Shown here piece by piece: positions 53,714 through 62,895 of a stretch of 64,000 nt of DNA. The notes below the pieces were generated by a model that was given only the letters and a program-made list of their open reading frames with translations, did not search any database and was not told where the DNA came from. Source of the DNA: Bacteroidota bacterium (GTDB lineage: Bacteria; Bacteroidota; Bacteroidia; B-17B0; Aurantibacillaceae); contig JAUXZS010000016.1 of NCBI GenBank assembly GCA_030692515.1, positions 132,313 through 196,312 on the forward strand, given 5' to 3'. Position numbers and translations under genes: made by a program. Within the stretch, counting starts at the first letter, position 1, and every line of letters starts with the position of its first letter.

Positions 53714-55189
53714 TTATTTTAATTCGTCAATTATTTGCGCAAGACTTAATTTTTTTTGTTCGCCCGTTGTCATGTTTTTAAAGGCGTAAGTTTTAGTTGC
53801 TATTTCATCACCACCCACTATACAAACAAACGGAATATTTTTTTTGTTAGCGTAATCAAATTGCTTACTTAATTTTTTTGTTACGTCAGGATAAATTTCG
53901 CAGGAAATATTATTTTCTCTTAAAGAAGCTGCTAATTGCAAACAGTGTTGTTGTGTTTCCAAATCAAAATGAGTAAATAATAGTTTGGTGCTCGAAACTT
54001 TACTGATATTCTCTGGAAATAAATTTAATTCTTCCATCACATCATAAATACGATCAATACCAAAAGATATTCCTACTCCACTCATATCTTTTAAACCAAA
54101 AATTCCTGTAAGGTCATCATAACGTCCACCGCCTAATATACTTGGTGTAAAAGTTCCTGCGTTTGCCTTTACTTCAAAAATTGTTCCTGTATAATAATTT
54201 AATCCGCGGGCAAGCGTAATATCTAATTCAATTTTTGCAAAAGAAGTATTAGAATTATCTAAAAGATATTCAATTTCTTCAATTCCTTTTTTTCCTTCAT
54301 CATTGCTACCAACTAACTTTCTTAACACCTCTACTTTTTCGTTATTGTTTCCCTTAAAATCTAAAAGAGGTTGTAATGTTTCAATTGCTGTAGCTGAAAT
54401 TCCTTTTTCTAATAGTTCTTTGTTAACACCATCTTTTCCAACCTTATCTAGTTTATCAATTGCTACTGTAATATCAATAATTTTTGAAGGCTCGTTAATC
54501 ACTTCGGCTAAAGCAGTTAAAATTTTACGATTATTAAATTTCAAAATAACTGGCACGTTTAATTCTTTAAACGATTTATCCATTAATGAAATTAAATCCA
54601 ATTCGTTAATTAAAGAATCAGAACCAATAACATCAGCGTCACATTGGTAAAATTCGCGATAGCGTCCTTTTTGTGGTCTGTCAGCTCTCCAAACCGGTTG
54701 TATTTGATATCGCTTAAAAGGAAATGTTAATTGATGCTGATTCATTACCACATAGCGCGCAAAGGGCACTGTTAAATCGTAACGTAAAGCTTTTTCGGCA
54801 ATTTTATTAACGACTTTTGCTCTGATAAAACGATTGACAGTTGAATGATAAATTAATAGATCACGCAACCTTTGTTCTTCAATAGGAGTACGAGCATTAT
54901 TTTCAATTAATAGTTCCCATTCTTTTTTCTTTTCCACGTACTCATCTCCAAAATCTGTATCAGATATCGCCTCCATGAAGTTCCCGCTGTTAAGTATCTT
55001 AAAAATAAGTTTATCTCCTTCATCTCCATACTTACCTGTTAATGTAGATAAATTCTCCATCGCAGGTGTTTCTATTGGTTGGTAGCCAAACAACTCAAAG
55101 TTTTTTCGGATAATGTTTAAAATATACTGTCGCTTCTGCATTTCTACAGGTCCAAAATCGCGAGTACCTTTAGGTATTGATGGTTTCAT
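53714..55189 (-). CDS. hisS: Histidyl-tRNA synthetase, with an extra insertion
   Basis: A 491-residue class II synthetase that charges tRNA-His. MKPSIPKGTRDFGPVEMQ is the usual opening, ALRYDLTVPFARYVV holds motif 2 surroundings, FYQCDADVIG and LARGLNYYTGTIFEV are the histidine-specific motifs, and GGGRYDDLTGIFG with GVGISFGIDRIYDV is motif 3. Between KILNSGNF and EKALRYDLTVPF there are about 35-40 more residues than I expect from other Bacteroidota HisRS, including VEKKKEWELLIENNARTPIE. The track start 55210 is a TTG inside the -7 box; ATG 55189 is used. First gene of the hisS-hutH-TIMP-ppa run. Confidence 0.94.
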   Translation of the reverse strand: MKPSIPKGTRDFGPVEMQKRQYILNIIRKNFELFGYQPIETPAMENLSTLTGKYGDEGDKLIFKILNSGNFMEAISDTDFGDEYVEKKKEWELLIENNARTPIEEQRLRDLLIYHSTVNRFIRAKVVNKIAEKALRYDLTVPFARYVVMNQHQLTFPFKRYQIQPVWRADRPQKGRYREFYQCDADVIGSDSLINELDLISLMDKSFKELNVPVILKFNNRKILTALAEVINEPSKIIDITVAIDKLDKVGKDGVNKELLEKGISATAIETLQPLLDFKGNNNEKVEVLRKLVGSNDEGKKGIEEIEYLLDNSNTSFAKIELDITLARGLNYYTGTIFEVKANAGTFTPSILGGGRYDDLTGIFGLKDMSGVGISFGIDRIYDVMEELNLFPENISKVSSTKLLFTHFDLETQQHCLQLAASLRENNISCEIYPDVTKKLSKQFDYANKKNIPFVCIVGGDEIATKTYAFKNMTTGEQKKLSLAQIIDELK

Positions 55190-55207
55190 TGAAAAATATA
55201 ATAAGCA

Positions 55208-55215
55208 CAAACTTA
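55208..55215 (-). promoter_or_regulatory. -7 box of hisS
   Basis: TAAGTTTG on the minus strand, a full TAnnTTTG match, ends 18 nt before the hisS ATG. The nearest TTG upstream leaves a 23-nt spacer, so the -33 element is weak. Confidence 0.45.
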
Positions 55216-55279
55216 ACGATTTTATAGCTATTAACTTTCAAAATTTTATCATAATTAGACCAGCTTTTATAGTATCCAC

Positions 55280-56974
55280 ATGCGTAATTATCACTATTTT
55301 GGGGCAGCCATAATTAAATTGACCTTGAAGAAACCTAAAATACTTCTACTGACTTTTTTATTCAGCAATTTTTATTTTCTATTGGCTCAAAAAGCAGTAA
55401 ACACATCTTTTTTTGATAAAAATGGGGCTCTCTCTACAATTGAAGATGCACTTTATTTTAGAGAAACTACTGATTCTGTTGATTATTATAAATCGTATTA
55501 CTTAATAGATAGTTCCTTATTTTTCTATGGCAAAATTATTTCAGCTAAAGACTCGTCTGACCAAAAAAATCTTTACTCAGGGCTTTGTATTTGGTACTAT
55601 AGTAATGGTAATAAAAAAACCGAAAATAATTATAATGATAAAGGAATTTTTAATGGAACATGTTCGGATTATTTTGAAAATGGAATGCTGAAAAAACAAG
55701 TAGAGTATATTAATGGAAGACTCAAAAATAAAACTTTTACCGAATATAGTTCAAGTGGAGCAGATGCAACAGTTTTCCAAGATGATTTTTATGACAACCG
55801 CTTTAACTGGTTGCTTACCTCAAACGATAACGGATCGGCAAAAATAAAAATTGGTGGTTTAGAATTAATTAGTAAAACTAAAAAAGGTTTTATAAAATTA
55901 TTCCCAAATAAAATTGCAACTAAAAATTATTCCATTGAAACTATTATTAATTCAAATTCTTTATCAAAAATCACAAAAGGAGGGATAATTTTTGGATTTA
56001 AAGACTCAGCAAACTATTATTATTACTTTATTTCGAAAAATCAGTATTATATCGGGTCCTTTAAGGATAATGTGGAAACAAAACATGCTGATGGATTTGT
56101 TTCTCCATTATTAATTGACGGAAATTGGAATAAGCTCAAAGTAATTCGGTTAAAAAATAAATTATTATATAGTATTAATGATGACATCCTATTTTCTGTG
56201 GATGAATCCAACGACGTAGAAAATGGAATAGGTCTTTCCATAAATACATCTGGTATTGTTGTGTTTGACAGATTGATTGTTAGGGAATACCAAAACGATA
56301 AAGTTATTGAGTCCACATATCCAATATTAAAAGGCTTTAACACATACAACATACATAATGATGATTATGGTATCCAAAATTTTTCAACTGGTCTAATTTT
56401 AAACAAAGAGGGGCTTATAATAACCAATGCTTCAAATTTTAATCAATACACGCAAATAATTGTAGAAACATATGTTAATGATTCTATAAAAAAATTCTTT
56501 GCTGATTTAGTGGTTAAAGATCATTTTAATAATCTTGCTATTATTAAAATTAGAAATCCAGAAAATTATTATCTTTCAGAGCCTGCCTATTCATTTTGCG
56601 AAAAAGGATCAGTTGAAATCGAGAGCGACTTGTACTCCATGTATTTTACTAAAGGAGATACTAACGAAAATAAAACAACTCTTATTAAAGGGAAACTAAA
56701 AACTAAAGCCCGTTTTGAAAACTTATCCGCAACTTTTTATTCTTCCTTGAAAACTGAAATAATAACACTCGGCGGGCCAGTTTTTACAGAAGATGGTGAA
56801 TTGCTAGGTATTATTACTGTTCCCGCATTAAAAAACCTTACAACAGCAGTTAAATTAGGTCAAATAGAACAAATTATTTTTAATTCCCGTCGAAACTTTA
56901 AAAAACTAAAAAAACCAGAAAAAAATTCGATATCAGCTATTTCAAGAAACATAGTGCTTATTAAGGTAAGATAG
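55280..56974 (+). CDS. Secreted protein with YwqK/MORN-like, jelly-roll and catalytically dead trypsin-like domains
   Basis: A 564-residue exported protein. The start is ATG 55280, or TTG 55325, which would give a more compact signal peptide beginning KKPKILLLTFLF. Residues about 100-155 contain YwqK/MORN-like repeats (YYSNGNKKTENNYNDKGIFNG; YFENGMLKKQVEYINGRL). Residues 165-350 look like a concanavalin-like sandwich (GGIIFGFKDSANYYYYFIS; NGIGLSINTSG). The last 200 residues track a DegP-like protease: GLILNKEGLIITNASNF, NNLAIIKIRNP and ITLGGPVFTEDGELLGIIT. The positions of His, Asp and Ser hold Ser, Asn and Leu, so peptidase activity is not expected. Monocistronic. Confidence 0.72.
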   Translation: MRNYHYFGAAIIKLTLKKPKILLLTFLFSNFYFLLAQKAVNTSFFDKNGALSTIEDALYFRETTDSVDYYKSYYLIDSSLFFYGKIISAKDSSDQKNLYSGLCIWYYSNGNKKTENNYNDKGIFNGTCSDYFENGMLKKQVEYINGRLKNKTFTEYSSSGADATVFQDDFYDNRFNWLLTSNDNGSAKIKIGGLELISKTKKGFIKLFPNKIATKNYSIETIINSNSLSKITKGGIIFGFKDSANYYYYFISKNQYYIGSFKDNVETKHADGFVSPLLIDGNWNKLKVIRLKNKLLYSINDDILFSVDESNDVENGIGLSINTSGIVVFDRLIVREYQNDKVIESTYPILKGFNTYNIHNDDYGIQNFSTGLILNKEGLIITNASNFNQYTQIIVETYVNDSIKKFFADLVVKDHFNNLAIIKIRNPENYYLSEPAYSFCEKGSVEIESDLYSMYFTKGDTNENKTTLIKGKLKTKARFENLSATFYSSLKTEIITLGGPVFTEDGELLGIITVPALKNLTTAVKLGQIEQIIFNSRRNFKKLKKPEKNSISAISRNIVLIKVR

Positions 56975-57090
56975 TAGCTATCAAATAGATTAACGAGATA
57001 CAAAACGAGTATAAATATTTTTATTTGAATTTTCGGCACTTCTAAAATATTAAATAATTAATTTTTACATAAAAGGTGAATTTTCGACAC

Positions 57091-57127
57091 GGAAACTTGC
57101 GGAGCAAATAAAGTTTCCATAGTTTTG
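57091..57127 (+). promoter_or_regulatory. Promoter with palindromic operator upstream of the TonB receptor operon
   Basis: GGAAACTT (57091-57098) and AAGTTTCC (57111-57118) are perfect inverted half-sites 12 nt apart. TTG at 57097-57099, a 20-nt spacer and TAGTTTTG at 57120-57127 form a Bacteroidota promoter, so the palindrome covers the whole spacer between the two boxes. A dimeric repressor bound there would block polymerase. The regulator gene is not in the window. The leader to ATG 57183 is about 50 nt. Confidence 0.65.
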
Positions 57128-57182
57128 CGCTCGATTAAAACAATTTTGCTAAAACAGCGTTTACAAACTACAAACAATTAAT

Positions 57183-59537
57183 ATGAAATTTCGTTTACTC
57201 TTACTTTTAAGCTTTTTAGTTTTTAAAATATACAGTCAAGATAAAGCCACCATTAGTGGTTATATAAAAGATTCTAAAAATGGGGAGTCTTTAATTGGCG
57301 CAACTGTATATAAGCAAGGTTCTAATATGGCTGCTTCTGCAAATGAATATGGATTTTTTTCATTGACATTGCCAAAGGGTCAACATGTAATTGTTGTTTC
57401 GTTAATTGGCTACGCCACGTATTCATTTCAGGTAAATCTCGAAAAAAATATTAGTAAAACTTATGAATTATCTGAAGAAGGTAAACAATTAGATGAAGTA
57501 GTAATTACGGGCGAAGCAGCAGATAAAAACATTACAAGTACTGAAATGGGTACAACAAAATTAGACATTAAACAAATAAATAAAATTCCAGCCATGTTTG
57601 GCGAAGTGGATATTGTTCGTTCCATACAATTGCTGCCGGGTGTAACTACTGTTGGTGAAGGCGCGAGTGGCTTTAATGTACGGGGTGGTAATATCGATCA
57701 AAATTTAATACTGTTAGATGAGGCGCCAGTGTATAATTCGTCTCACTTATTTGGTTTTTTCTCGGTGTTTAATCCAGATGCAGTTAAAGACGTAAAATTA
57801 ATTAAAGGAGGAATTCCTGCACAATATGGCGGAAGAGTTTCTTCAATTTTAGATATAAGAATGAAAGAAGGTAATTCTAAAAAATTGACTTTCACCGGAG
57901 GTATTGGTACGGTTTTTAGTCGTTTTAGTATTGAAGCTCCAATAGTAAAAGATAAGGTAAGTTTTATTTTAGCCGGAAGAAGAAGCTACATTGATGCTTT
58001 GGTAAAACCATTTTTAAAAAGCACTAACGCGTTAAAAAAAGCAGATTTTAATTTTTATGATCTAACTGCAAAAATAAATTGGCGTATTGATGATAAAAAC
58101 ACGGTTTTTGCAAGTGGTTATTTAGGAAGAGACGTTTTTGGAAGTACAGGATTTAAATTTAACTGGGGTAACTCAACAACTACTTTGCGCTGGAATCATA
58201 TTTTTAATAGTAAACTTTTCATGAATGTTTCTGCATTTTATAGTAATTACGATTATTTAATAGATTTTAAACAAGAAAGTAATAACCAACAATTTAATTG
58301 GACAAGCAACATCATCAACTACAGTTTTAAACCCGACTTTAGTTATTTTGCCAACAGTAAAAATAAAATTAGATTTGGCGCGCAAGCGTTATTGTATGAT
58401 TTTAAGCCTTACGATGCTACCGGCAAATTTGAAAATACTACTGTCATATTTAAATCCGACAAGCGCTATGGTGTTGAATATTCTGCATATATCAGCAATG
58501 AACAAAAAATAAGGCCACGGTTAACTTTTGAATATGGCGTAAGAGTTAGTATTTACAATTATATTGGAAAAGGAACAGCTTATACATTTAGAGATACTAC
58601 TGCTAATGAAGAGTTACCACTTGAGAGTTCTAAAAAGTATAAGAATGGTGAAATAATAAAAGATTATGTAAACCCTGAGCCTCGCTTCTCTATGAATTAT
58701 GTTATTAATAATTCTAGTTCCATTAAAGCAAGTTATAATAGAATGGCACAATACATTCAGTTAATTAGTAACACGGCAGCAAGCACGCCGTTAGATGTCT
58801 ATACCATTGCATCTAATAATTTAAAACCATTGTTGGCCGACCAAGGAAGCGTAGGCTATTTTAGAAATTTTAAAGATAATATGTACGAAACATCTGTAGA
58901 AGTGTATTACAAATATTTACAAAATCAATTAGATTATATTGATAATGCTAACCTGTTTATTAACCCTACAGTTGAAAACCAATTAGTACAAGGCTTGGGT
59001 AGAGCCTATGGAGCTGAGTTTTACATAAAGAAAACAAAAGGTAAAATTAATGGTTGGATAAGCTACACCTTAAGTAAAACTGAGCGTTTAGTAAGAGGTA
59101 TCAGTAATGATAATTGGTTTTTTAGTCGTTATGATAGAACCCATTGCTTAAATACAGTTTTAAATTATGAAATTGCTAAAAACTGGAGCATTTCAACCAA
59201 CTTCGTTTTCTTAAGCGGAACGCCGGCAACTTTTCCTAATTCAAAAATTACGATTCAAAATTATAATATTCCTTATAACACAGATGGGATAAGAAACAAT
59301 TACAGAATTACACCATATCACAGAATGGATTTAGGGGCAACTTACAATTTCAAGAAAAATGACCAACGTCGCTATAAACAAAGCATCGTGCTAAGCGTAT
59401 ACAATGTTTATAATCGCCGCAATGCTTTTAGCGTTTATTTTAGAACCAAACAAGGCTCTACTTTTGAAACTGAGGCTGTTCGTTTTTCAGTTATTGGCTC
59501 TATAGTTCCTGCAATTACTTATAATTTTAATTTTTAA
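57183..59537 (+). CDS. TonB-dependent receptor with CarboxypepD-reg-like domain
   Basis: A 784-residue outer-membrane receptor. After a signal peptide (LLLLLSFLVFKIYSQ region) comes a carboxypeptidase-regulatory-like domain (ISGYIKDSKNGESLIGATVY to about residue 100), a plug domain (VRSIQLLPGVTTVGEGASGF; NVRGGNIDQNLILLDEAPVY) and a 22-strand-type barrel ending in SIVPAITYNFNF, with the C-terminal aromatic expected of barrel proteins. No SusD gene follows; instead a DUF4249 lipoprotein gene starts 4 nt later. Ligand unknown. Confidence 0.92.
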   Translation: MKFRLLLLLSFLVFKIYSQDKATISGYIKDSKNGESLIGATVYKQGSNMAASANEYGFFSLTLPKGQHVIVVSLIGYATYSFQVNLEKNISKTYELSEEGKQLDEVVITGEAADKNITSTEMGTTKLDIKQINKIPAMFGEVDIVRSIQLLPGVTTVGEGASGFNVRGGNIDQNLILLDEAPVYNSSHLFGFFSVFNPDAVKDVKLIKGGIPAQYGGRVSSILDIRMKEGNSKKLTFTGGIGTVFSRFSIEAPIVKDKVSFILAGRRSYIDALVKPFLKSTNALKKADFNFYDLTAKINWRIDDKNTVFASGYLGRDVFGSTGFKFNWGNSTTTLRWNHIFNSKLFMNVSAFYSNYDYLIDFKQESNNQQFNWTSNIINYSFKPDFSYFANSKNKIRFGAQALLYDFKPYDATGKFENTTVIFKSDKRYGVEYSAYISNEQKIRPRLTFEYGVRVSIYNYIGKGTAYTFRDTTANEELPLESSKKYKNGEIIKDYVNPEPRFSMNYVINNSSSIKASYNRMAQYIQLISNTAASTPLDVYTIASNNLKPLLADQGSVGYFRNFKDNMYETSVEVYYKYLQNQLDYIDNANLFINPTVENQLVQGLGRAYGAEFYIKKTKGKINGWISYTLSKTERLVRGISNDNWFFSRYDRTHCLNTVLNYEIAKNWSISTNFVFLSGTPATFPNSKITIQNYNIPYNTDGIRNNYRITPYHRMDLGATYNFKKNDQRRYKQSIVLSVYNVYNRRNAFSVYFRTKQGSTFETEAVRFSVIGSIVPAITYNFNF

Positions 59538-59541
59538 AATC

Positions 59542-60426
59542 ATGAAAACTATTTTCAAATTTTTATTTATTAGCACGGCATTTTTCGGGATTACTTCATG
59601 CGAAGATGTTGTTCAGATTAAACTAGACGAAGGATCAAAATTATATGTTATTGATGCCTTTGTAAACAATACTCGAAGCAACCAAACAATTAGAGTATTA
59701 ACCAACGATAATTATTTTAGTAATAGAGAAGCGCCTCCCGTTACAAATGCAACAGTAATCTTAAAAGATTTAACTGCAAACAAACAATACAACTTTAACT
59801 ACACGTCAAAAGGAAATTATGTTTTTGCTTTAGCGACAACCGATACAATCTCTAAAATAGGGCATCAATATGAATTAAATGTAATTGTAGATGGTAATAC
59901 TTACACATCTATCTGTCTGCAAAAACGAACAGCTATTTTGGATAGCATTAGCGCAGTATACAATGATGGAACTTCTGGATTTGGACCGCCGAACCCTTCG
60001 TACAACTGTTTTTTATGGGCAAGAGATAAAGTTGATTTAGTTCCGGATTATTACTGGATTAAAACTTTTAAAAACGATACTCTTTTTGATAAACCAAGCG
60101 ACTTAAACACTGCGATTGATGGGACAGGTGGCGAAGTTACAAATGCAGGTGGTGCTGATACATTAGATTTTACCCCGCCAGCAATTTTTTTGGGGTTTAA
60201 TAGTTATAAGTCTGGCGATAAATGTAAAGTTGAAATTCATTCTATTTCTCGAGAAACTAATAATTTTTTATTTCAGGCAGTTGCCCAAATTCAAAATGGC
60301 GGTTTATTTGCAACAACACCCGAAAATGTTAGAACTAACATTACAACACCCTCAGGAGCAAAAACAAAAGCTGTTGGTTGGTTTAATATGGCAACTGTGG
60401 TTTCAAAAACTAAACTAATTCCTTAA
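59542..60426 (+). CDS. DUF4249 lipoprotein
   Basis: A 294-residue lipoprotein. The signal FLFISTAFFGITSCED gives the lipid-bearing Cys, and VVQIKLDEGSKLYVIDAFVNN is the standard opening of the DUF4249 family. VTNATVILKDL and a later F-L-F-Q-A-V-A-Q-I-Q segment follow the family. DUF4249 proteins are usually encoded next to a TonB receptor, as here, and may help it capture its ligand, though this is inference. Likely coupled to the receptor gene. Confidence 0.85.
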   Translation: MKTIFKFLFISTAFFGITSCEDVVQIKLDEGSKLYVIDAFVNNTRSNQTIRVLTNDNYFSNREAPPVTNATVILKDLTANKQYNFNYTSKGNYVFALATTDTISKIGHQYELNVIVDGNTYTSICLQKRTAILDSISAVYNDGTSGFGPPNPSYNCFLWARDKVDLVPDYYWIKTFKNDTLFDKPSDLNTAIDGTGGEVTNAGGADTLDFTPPAIFLGFNSYKSGDKCKVEIHSISRETNNFLFQAVAQIQNGGLFATTPENVRTNITTPSGAKTKAVGWFNMATVVSKTKLIP

Positions 60427-60447
60427 TTATCATTTCAGTTTTTCTTT

Positions 60448-60455
60448 TATCTTTG
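60448..60455 (+). promoter_or_regulatory. Possible internal -7 box
   Basis: TATCTTTG, a full TAnnTTTG match, lies 20 nt before ATG 60475, with no TTG at the -33 distance. It could give the small lipoprotein gene its own transcript. Confidence 0.35.
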
Positions 60456-60474
60456 ATGATCTAAAAAAAACAAA

Positions 60475-60840
60475 ATGAAAAATTATTTTATTCTTGCAGC
60501 AATTTCATTAATTATTTTTTCTTGTAAAAAAGACAGAGTTTGCTCCTGTACTATTACAAAAACGGGCACTTCAACCACTACAGGAAAAGCTGAACTAGTT
60601 ATAATACCAGGTTTTCCTCTGGACTTAGCCGATACATCGTTTGTTACAAACATTAACGAAACACAATCTGTAGATAAAAAAATTGAAAAGGTTACTAAAC
60701 GAAGGGCGAAAAATAATTGTATTAGCTATACAGAACCATATAATGAAACAATACTTACATCCGTGCCTGCGTCTTCGTTTAATTTATCAGTTATTGTAAC
60801 TAACAAAGGCGATAAACATTATGCCTGCGAATTAAAATAA
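60475..60840 (+). CDS. Small lipoprotein of unknown function
   Basis: A 121-residue protein with a lipoprotein signal (FILAAISLIIFSCKKD). The mature part has four further Cys, in VCSCTI, NNCISYT and HYACELK, so disulphides are likely. No family is recognised. It lies 48 nt after the DUF4249 gene, with a possible promoter of its own, and its stop is 1 nt from the convergent gapA stop. Confidence 0.7.
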   Translation: MKNYFILAAISLIIFSCKKDRVCSCTITKTGTSTTTGKAELVIIPGFPLDLADTSFVTNINETQSVDKKIEKVTKRRAKNNCISYTEPYNETILTSVPASSFNLSVIVTNKGDKHYACELK

Positions 60841-60841
60841 A

Positions 60842-61837
60842 TTATTTTCCCATCTTTAGTGTAAGTTCAACAAGGCGATTACAATACCCCCATTCGTTAT
60901 CGTACCAGCCTATAATTTTTACGAGATTTCCTACAACACTTGTAAATTCAGCATCGTACACTGCGCTGTGCGGGTTTCCAATAACATCTATGCTTACAAT
61001 AGGGTCTTCTGTGTACTCTAATATCCCTTTTAAATTTGTTTTAGCAGCAGCTTTAAAAGCTTCATTAATTTTATTTACCGTTGGGATTTTGTTTAATACA
61101 CAAGTAATGTCTGTTAGTGAACCATCGGGCACAGGAACACGCATACCACAGCCACCAATCTTACCCTCTAAATGTGGGAAAATTTTGGTGATTGCCTTAG
61201 CCGCACCAGTAGATGTAGGAATAATGCTCATTGCAGCTGCTCTAGCTCTTCTTAAATCTTTATGTGGTGCATCGTGAATTCTCTGATCACTAGTATAGGA
61301 ATGCACTGTAGTGATATAGGCATCCTCTATACCAAACTGATCTAATACCATCAACATGGGAGCCGCGCAATTAGTTGTACAACTTGCATTTGAAACAATA
61401 ATATCATCAGGTTTTAGGAAGTTATCGTTTACACCTATTACAATAGTTCTAATATCATCGTCCTTTGCCGGTGCAGAAAGCAATACCTTCTTTGCGCCAG
61501 CCGCTATATGTTTAGAAGCATTTTCTTTATCTAAAAAATGACCAGTACACTCAACTACAATGTCAATATTATTTTCTTTCCAAGGCAATTGAGCCGGATC
61601 TTTTAACGAAACAATTTTTATTGTTTTTCCATTAATAATCAAATTATTATTTTCGACTTTTATCTCCCCATCAAATTTTCGATGAATAGAATCGTATTTA
61701 AATAAATGCGCTAACGTTTCTGCATCTGTTAAATCATTAATAACAACAATATCAATAAGGGGGTTATTAATACAATTACGTAAATAAACTCTTCCAATTC
61801 TTCCGAAACCATTTATTGCAACTCTGATTTTTTTCAT
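60842..61837 (-). CDS. gapA: Glyceraldehyde-3-phosphate dehydrogenase, type I
   Basis: A 331-residue GAPDH, which oxidises glyceraldehyde 3-phosphate to 1,3-bisphosphoglycerate in glycolysis. The NAD site is VAINGFGRIGRVYLRN, the catalytic Cys lies in VSNASCTTNCAAPML near residue 150, and the paired His in TTVHSYTSDQ near 178. WYDNEWGYCNRLVEL is the usual C-terminal signature. All key residues are present. It follows the WG-repeat gene after 18 nt and may share its transcript. Confidence 0.96.
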   Translation of the reverse strand: MKKIRVAINGFGRIGRVYLRNCINNPLIDIVVINDLTDAETLAHLFKYDSIHRKFDGEIKVENNNLIINGKTIKIVSLKDPAQLPWKENNIDIVVECTGHFLDKENASKHIAAGAKKVLLSAPAKDDDIRTIVIGVNDNFLKPDDIIVSNASCTTNCAAPMLMVLDQFGIEDAYITTVHSYTSDQRIHDAPHKDLRRARAAAMSIIPTSTGAAKAITKIFPHLEGKIGGCGMRVPVPDGSLTDITCVLNKIPTVNKINEAFKAAAKTNLKGILEYTEDPIVSIDVIGNPHSAVYDAEFTSVVGNLVKIIGWYDNEWGYCNRLVELTLKMGK

Positions 61838-61855
61838 TTTAGTGCTTATTGAATT

Positions 61856-62746
61856 TTATTTTTTGTACGGTTTTCTTTGTTTTGATTCTAAATTAAACGT
61901 AAACCAATCATGTTTAACTCTAATTAATGCTTCGTCCTTTGCAAACGGAAGCACCTCATCTGCGCCAAAAATAGTTTCTTCTTTTGTTTTTGAATCTAAC
62001 AAAATATAATATTCTCTGGGCTCAAATATTTTATGAATAACATAATTCTTAGTCGCCATATCAATATGGCGTAAAGACTTTGCAACTTTTTTTCCACTAT
62101 AATCATAAATGTCATCTTCTCCTGGGCCACCAAGTCCGGCGGTACATCCAACTATTAAAGAATCTATTGGATTAATTTTTATACTAGAGTAACTATAAGG
62201 CACAACTTGCTCTTCCTTGAAATTATTTAAACCTGTATAAACTATCCCGCCTTCGTTTTTAATTTCCGTAATAATAAAATTTGGATCTGCTGTCAAGAAA
62301 ATTTCATTATAACCTGTAAAAATTGTTTGAGTAAAATCTTTATTAATTAAATACTTTTTATTTTTTGAGCTTACAATAAAATACTTTTCATCGTCATTGA
62401 ATTGAGACACTGAGTTCTTTACAAGTGAAAACACACTGCAAGTATCAGATTCGTTCGTCTTAATTTTTAACTTATCGCCCTGCTTGTTCAAATAATTACA
62501 ATTGTAAACTGTAGTAAAGGACTTCATAAACTTATTAGCCGAAGCAACCTTTGTTTTATAACATGCTAAGCAAACCTTTCCGGAATTGTCAAAATTAAAA
62601 ATAGTGTCATAAACAGGCTTGATAATAATATTTGTGTTTTCCTTAATTCCCCATTTAAGATTTTCTTTGAAGGGCGCAGTTTGAGATTTCAAATCTTGCC
62701 AAAAGATTAAAAAAAAGAAAGCGAATATGTTAATTACATTTCTCAA
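61856..62746 (-). CDS. Exported WG-repeat-like protein
   Basis: A 296-residue protein with signal peptide (INIFAFFFLIFWQDLKSQ). LKWGIKENTNIIIKPVYDTI is a WG (KWG) beta-repeat, and KKYLINKDFTQTIFTGYNEIF and EEQVVPYSYSSIKI look like degenerate copies. GTAGLGGPGEDDIYDYSG-like sequence near residue 205 is Gly-rich. It must start at TTG 62746, as an in-frame TAG lies three codons upstream and the next ATG would remove the signal peptide. Function unknown. Confidence 0.68.
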   Translation of the reverse strand: MRNVINIFAFFFLIFWQDLKSQTAPFKENLKWGIKENTNIIIKPVYDTIFNFDNSGKVCLACYKTKVASANKFMKSFTTVYNCNYLNKQGDKLKIKTNESDTCSVFSLVKNSVSQFNDDEKYFIVSSKNKKYLINKDFTQTIFTGYNEIFLTADPNFIITEIKNEGGIVYTGLNNFKEEQVVPYSYSSIKINPIDSLIVGCTAGLGGPGEDDIYDYSGKKVAKSLRHIDMATKNYVIHKIFEPREYYILLDSKTKEETIFGADEVLPFAKDEALIRVKHDWFTFNLESKQRKPYKK

Positions 62747-62895
62747 AATATACTAAACATTAAATGTAATTAAAATTTGATTTAAAAAGGCTGTTTTTTA
62801 CCGAAAATAAAAATAAAAAAAACATCAATATCTCCTATGTACTACGTTGTTAGGGGATTTAACAAAATTTAGTTACCTAAAGCAATAGCGTGTTT

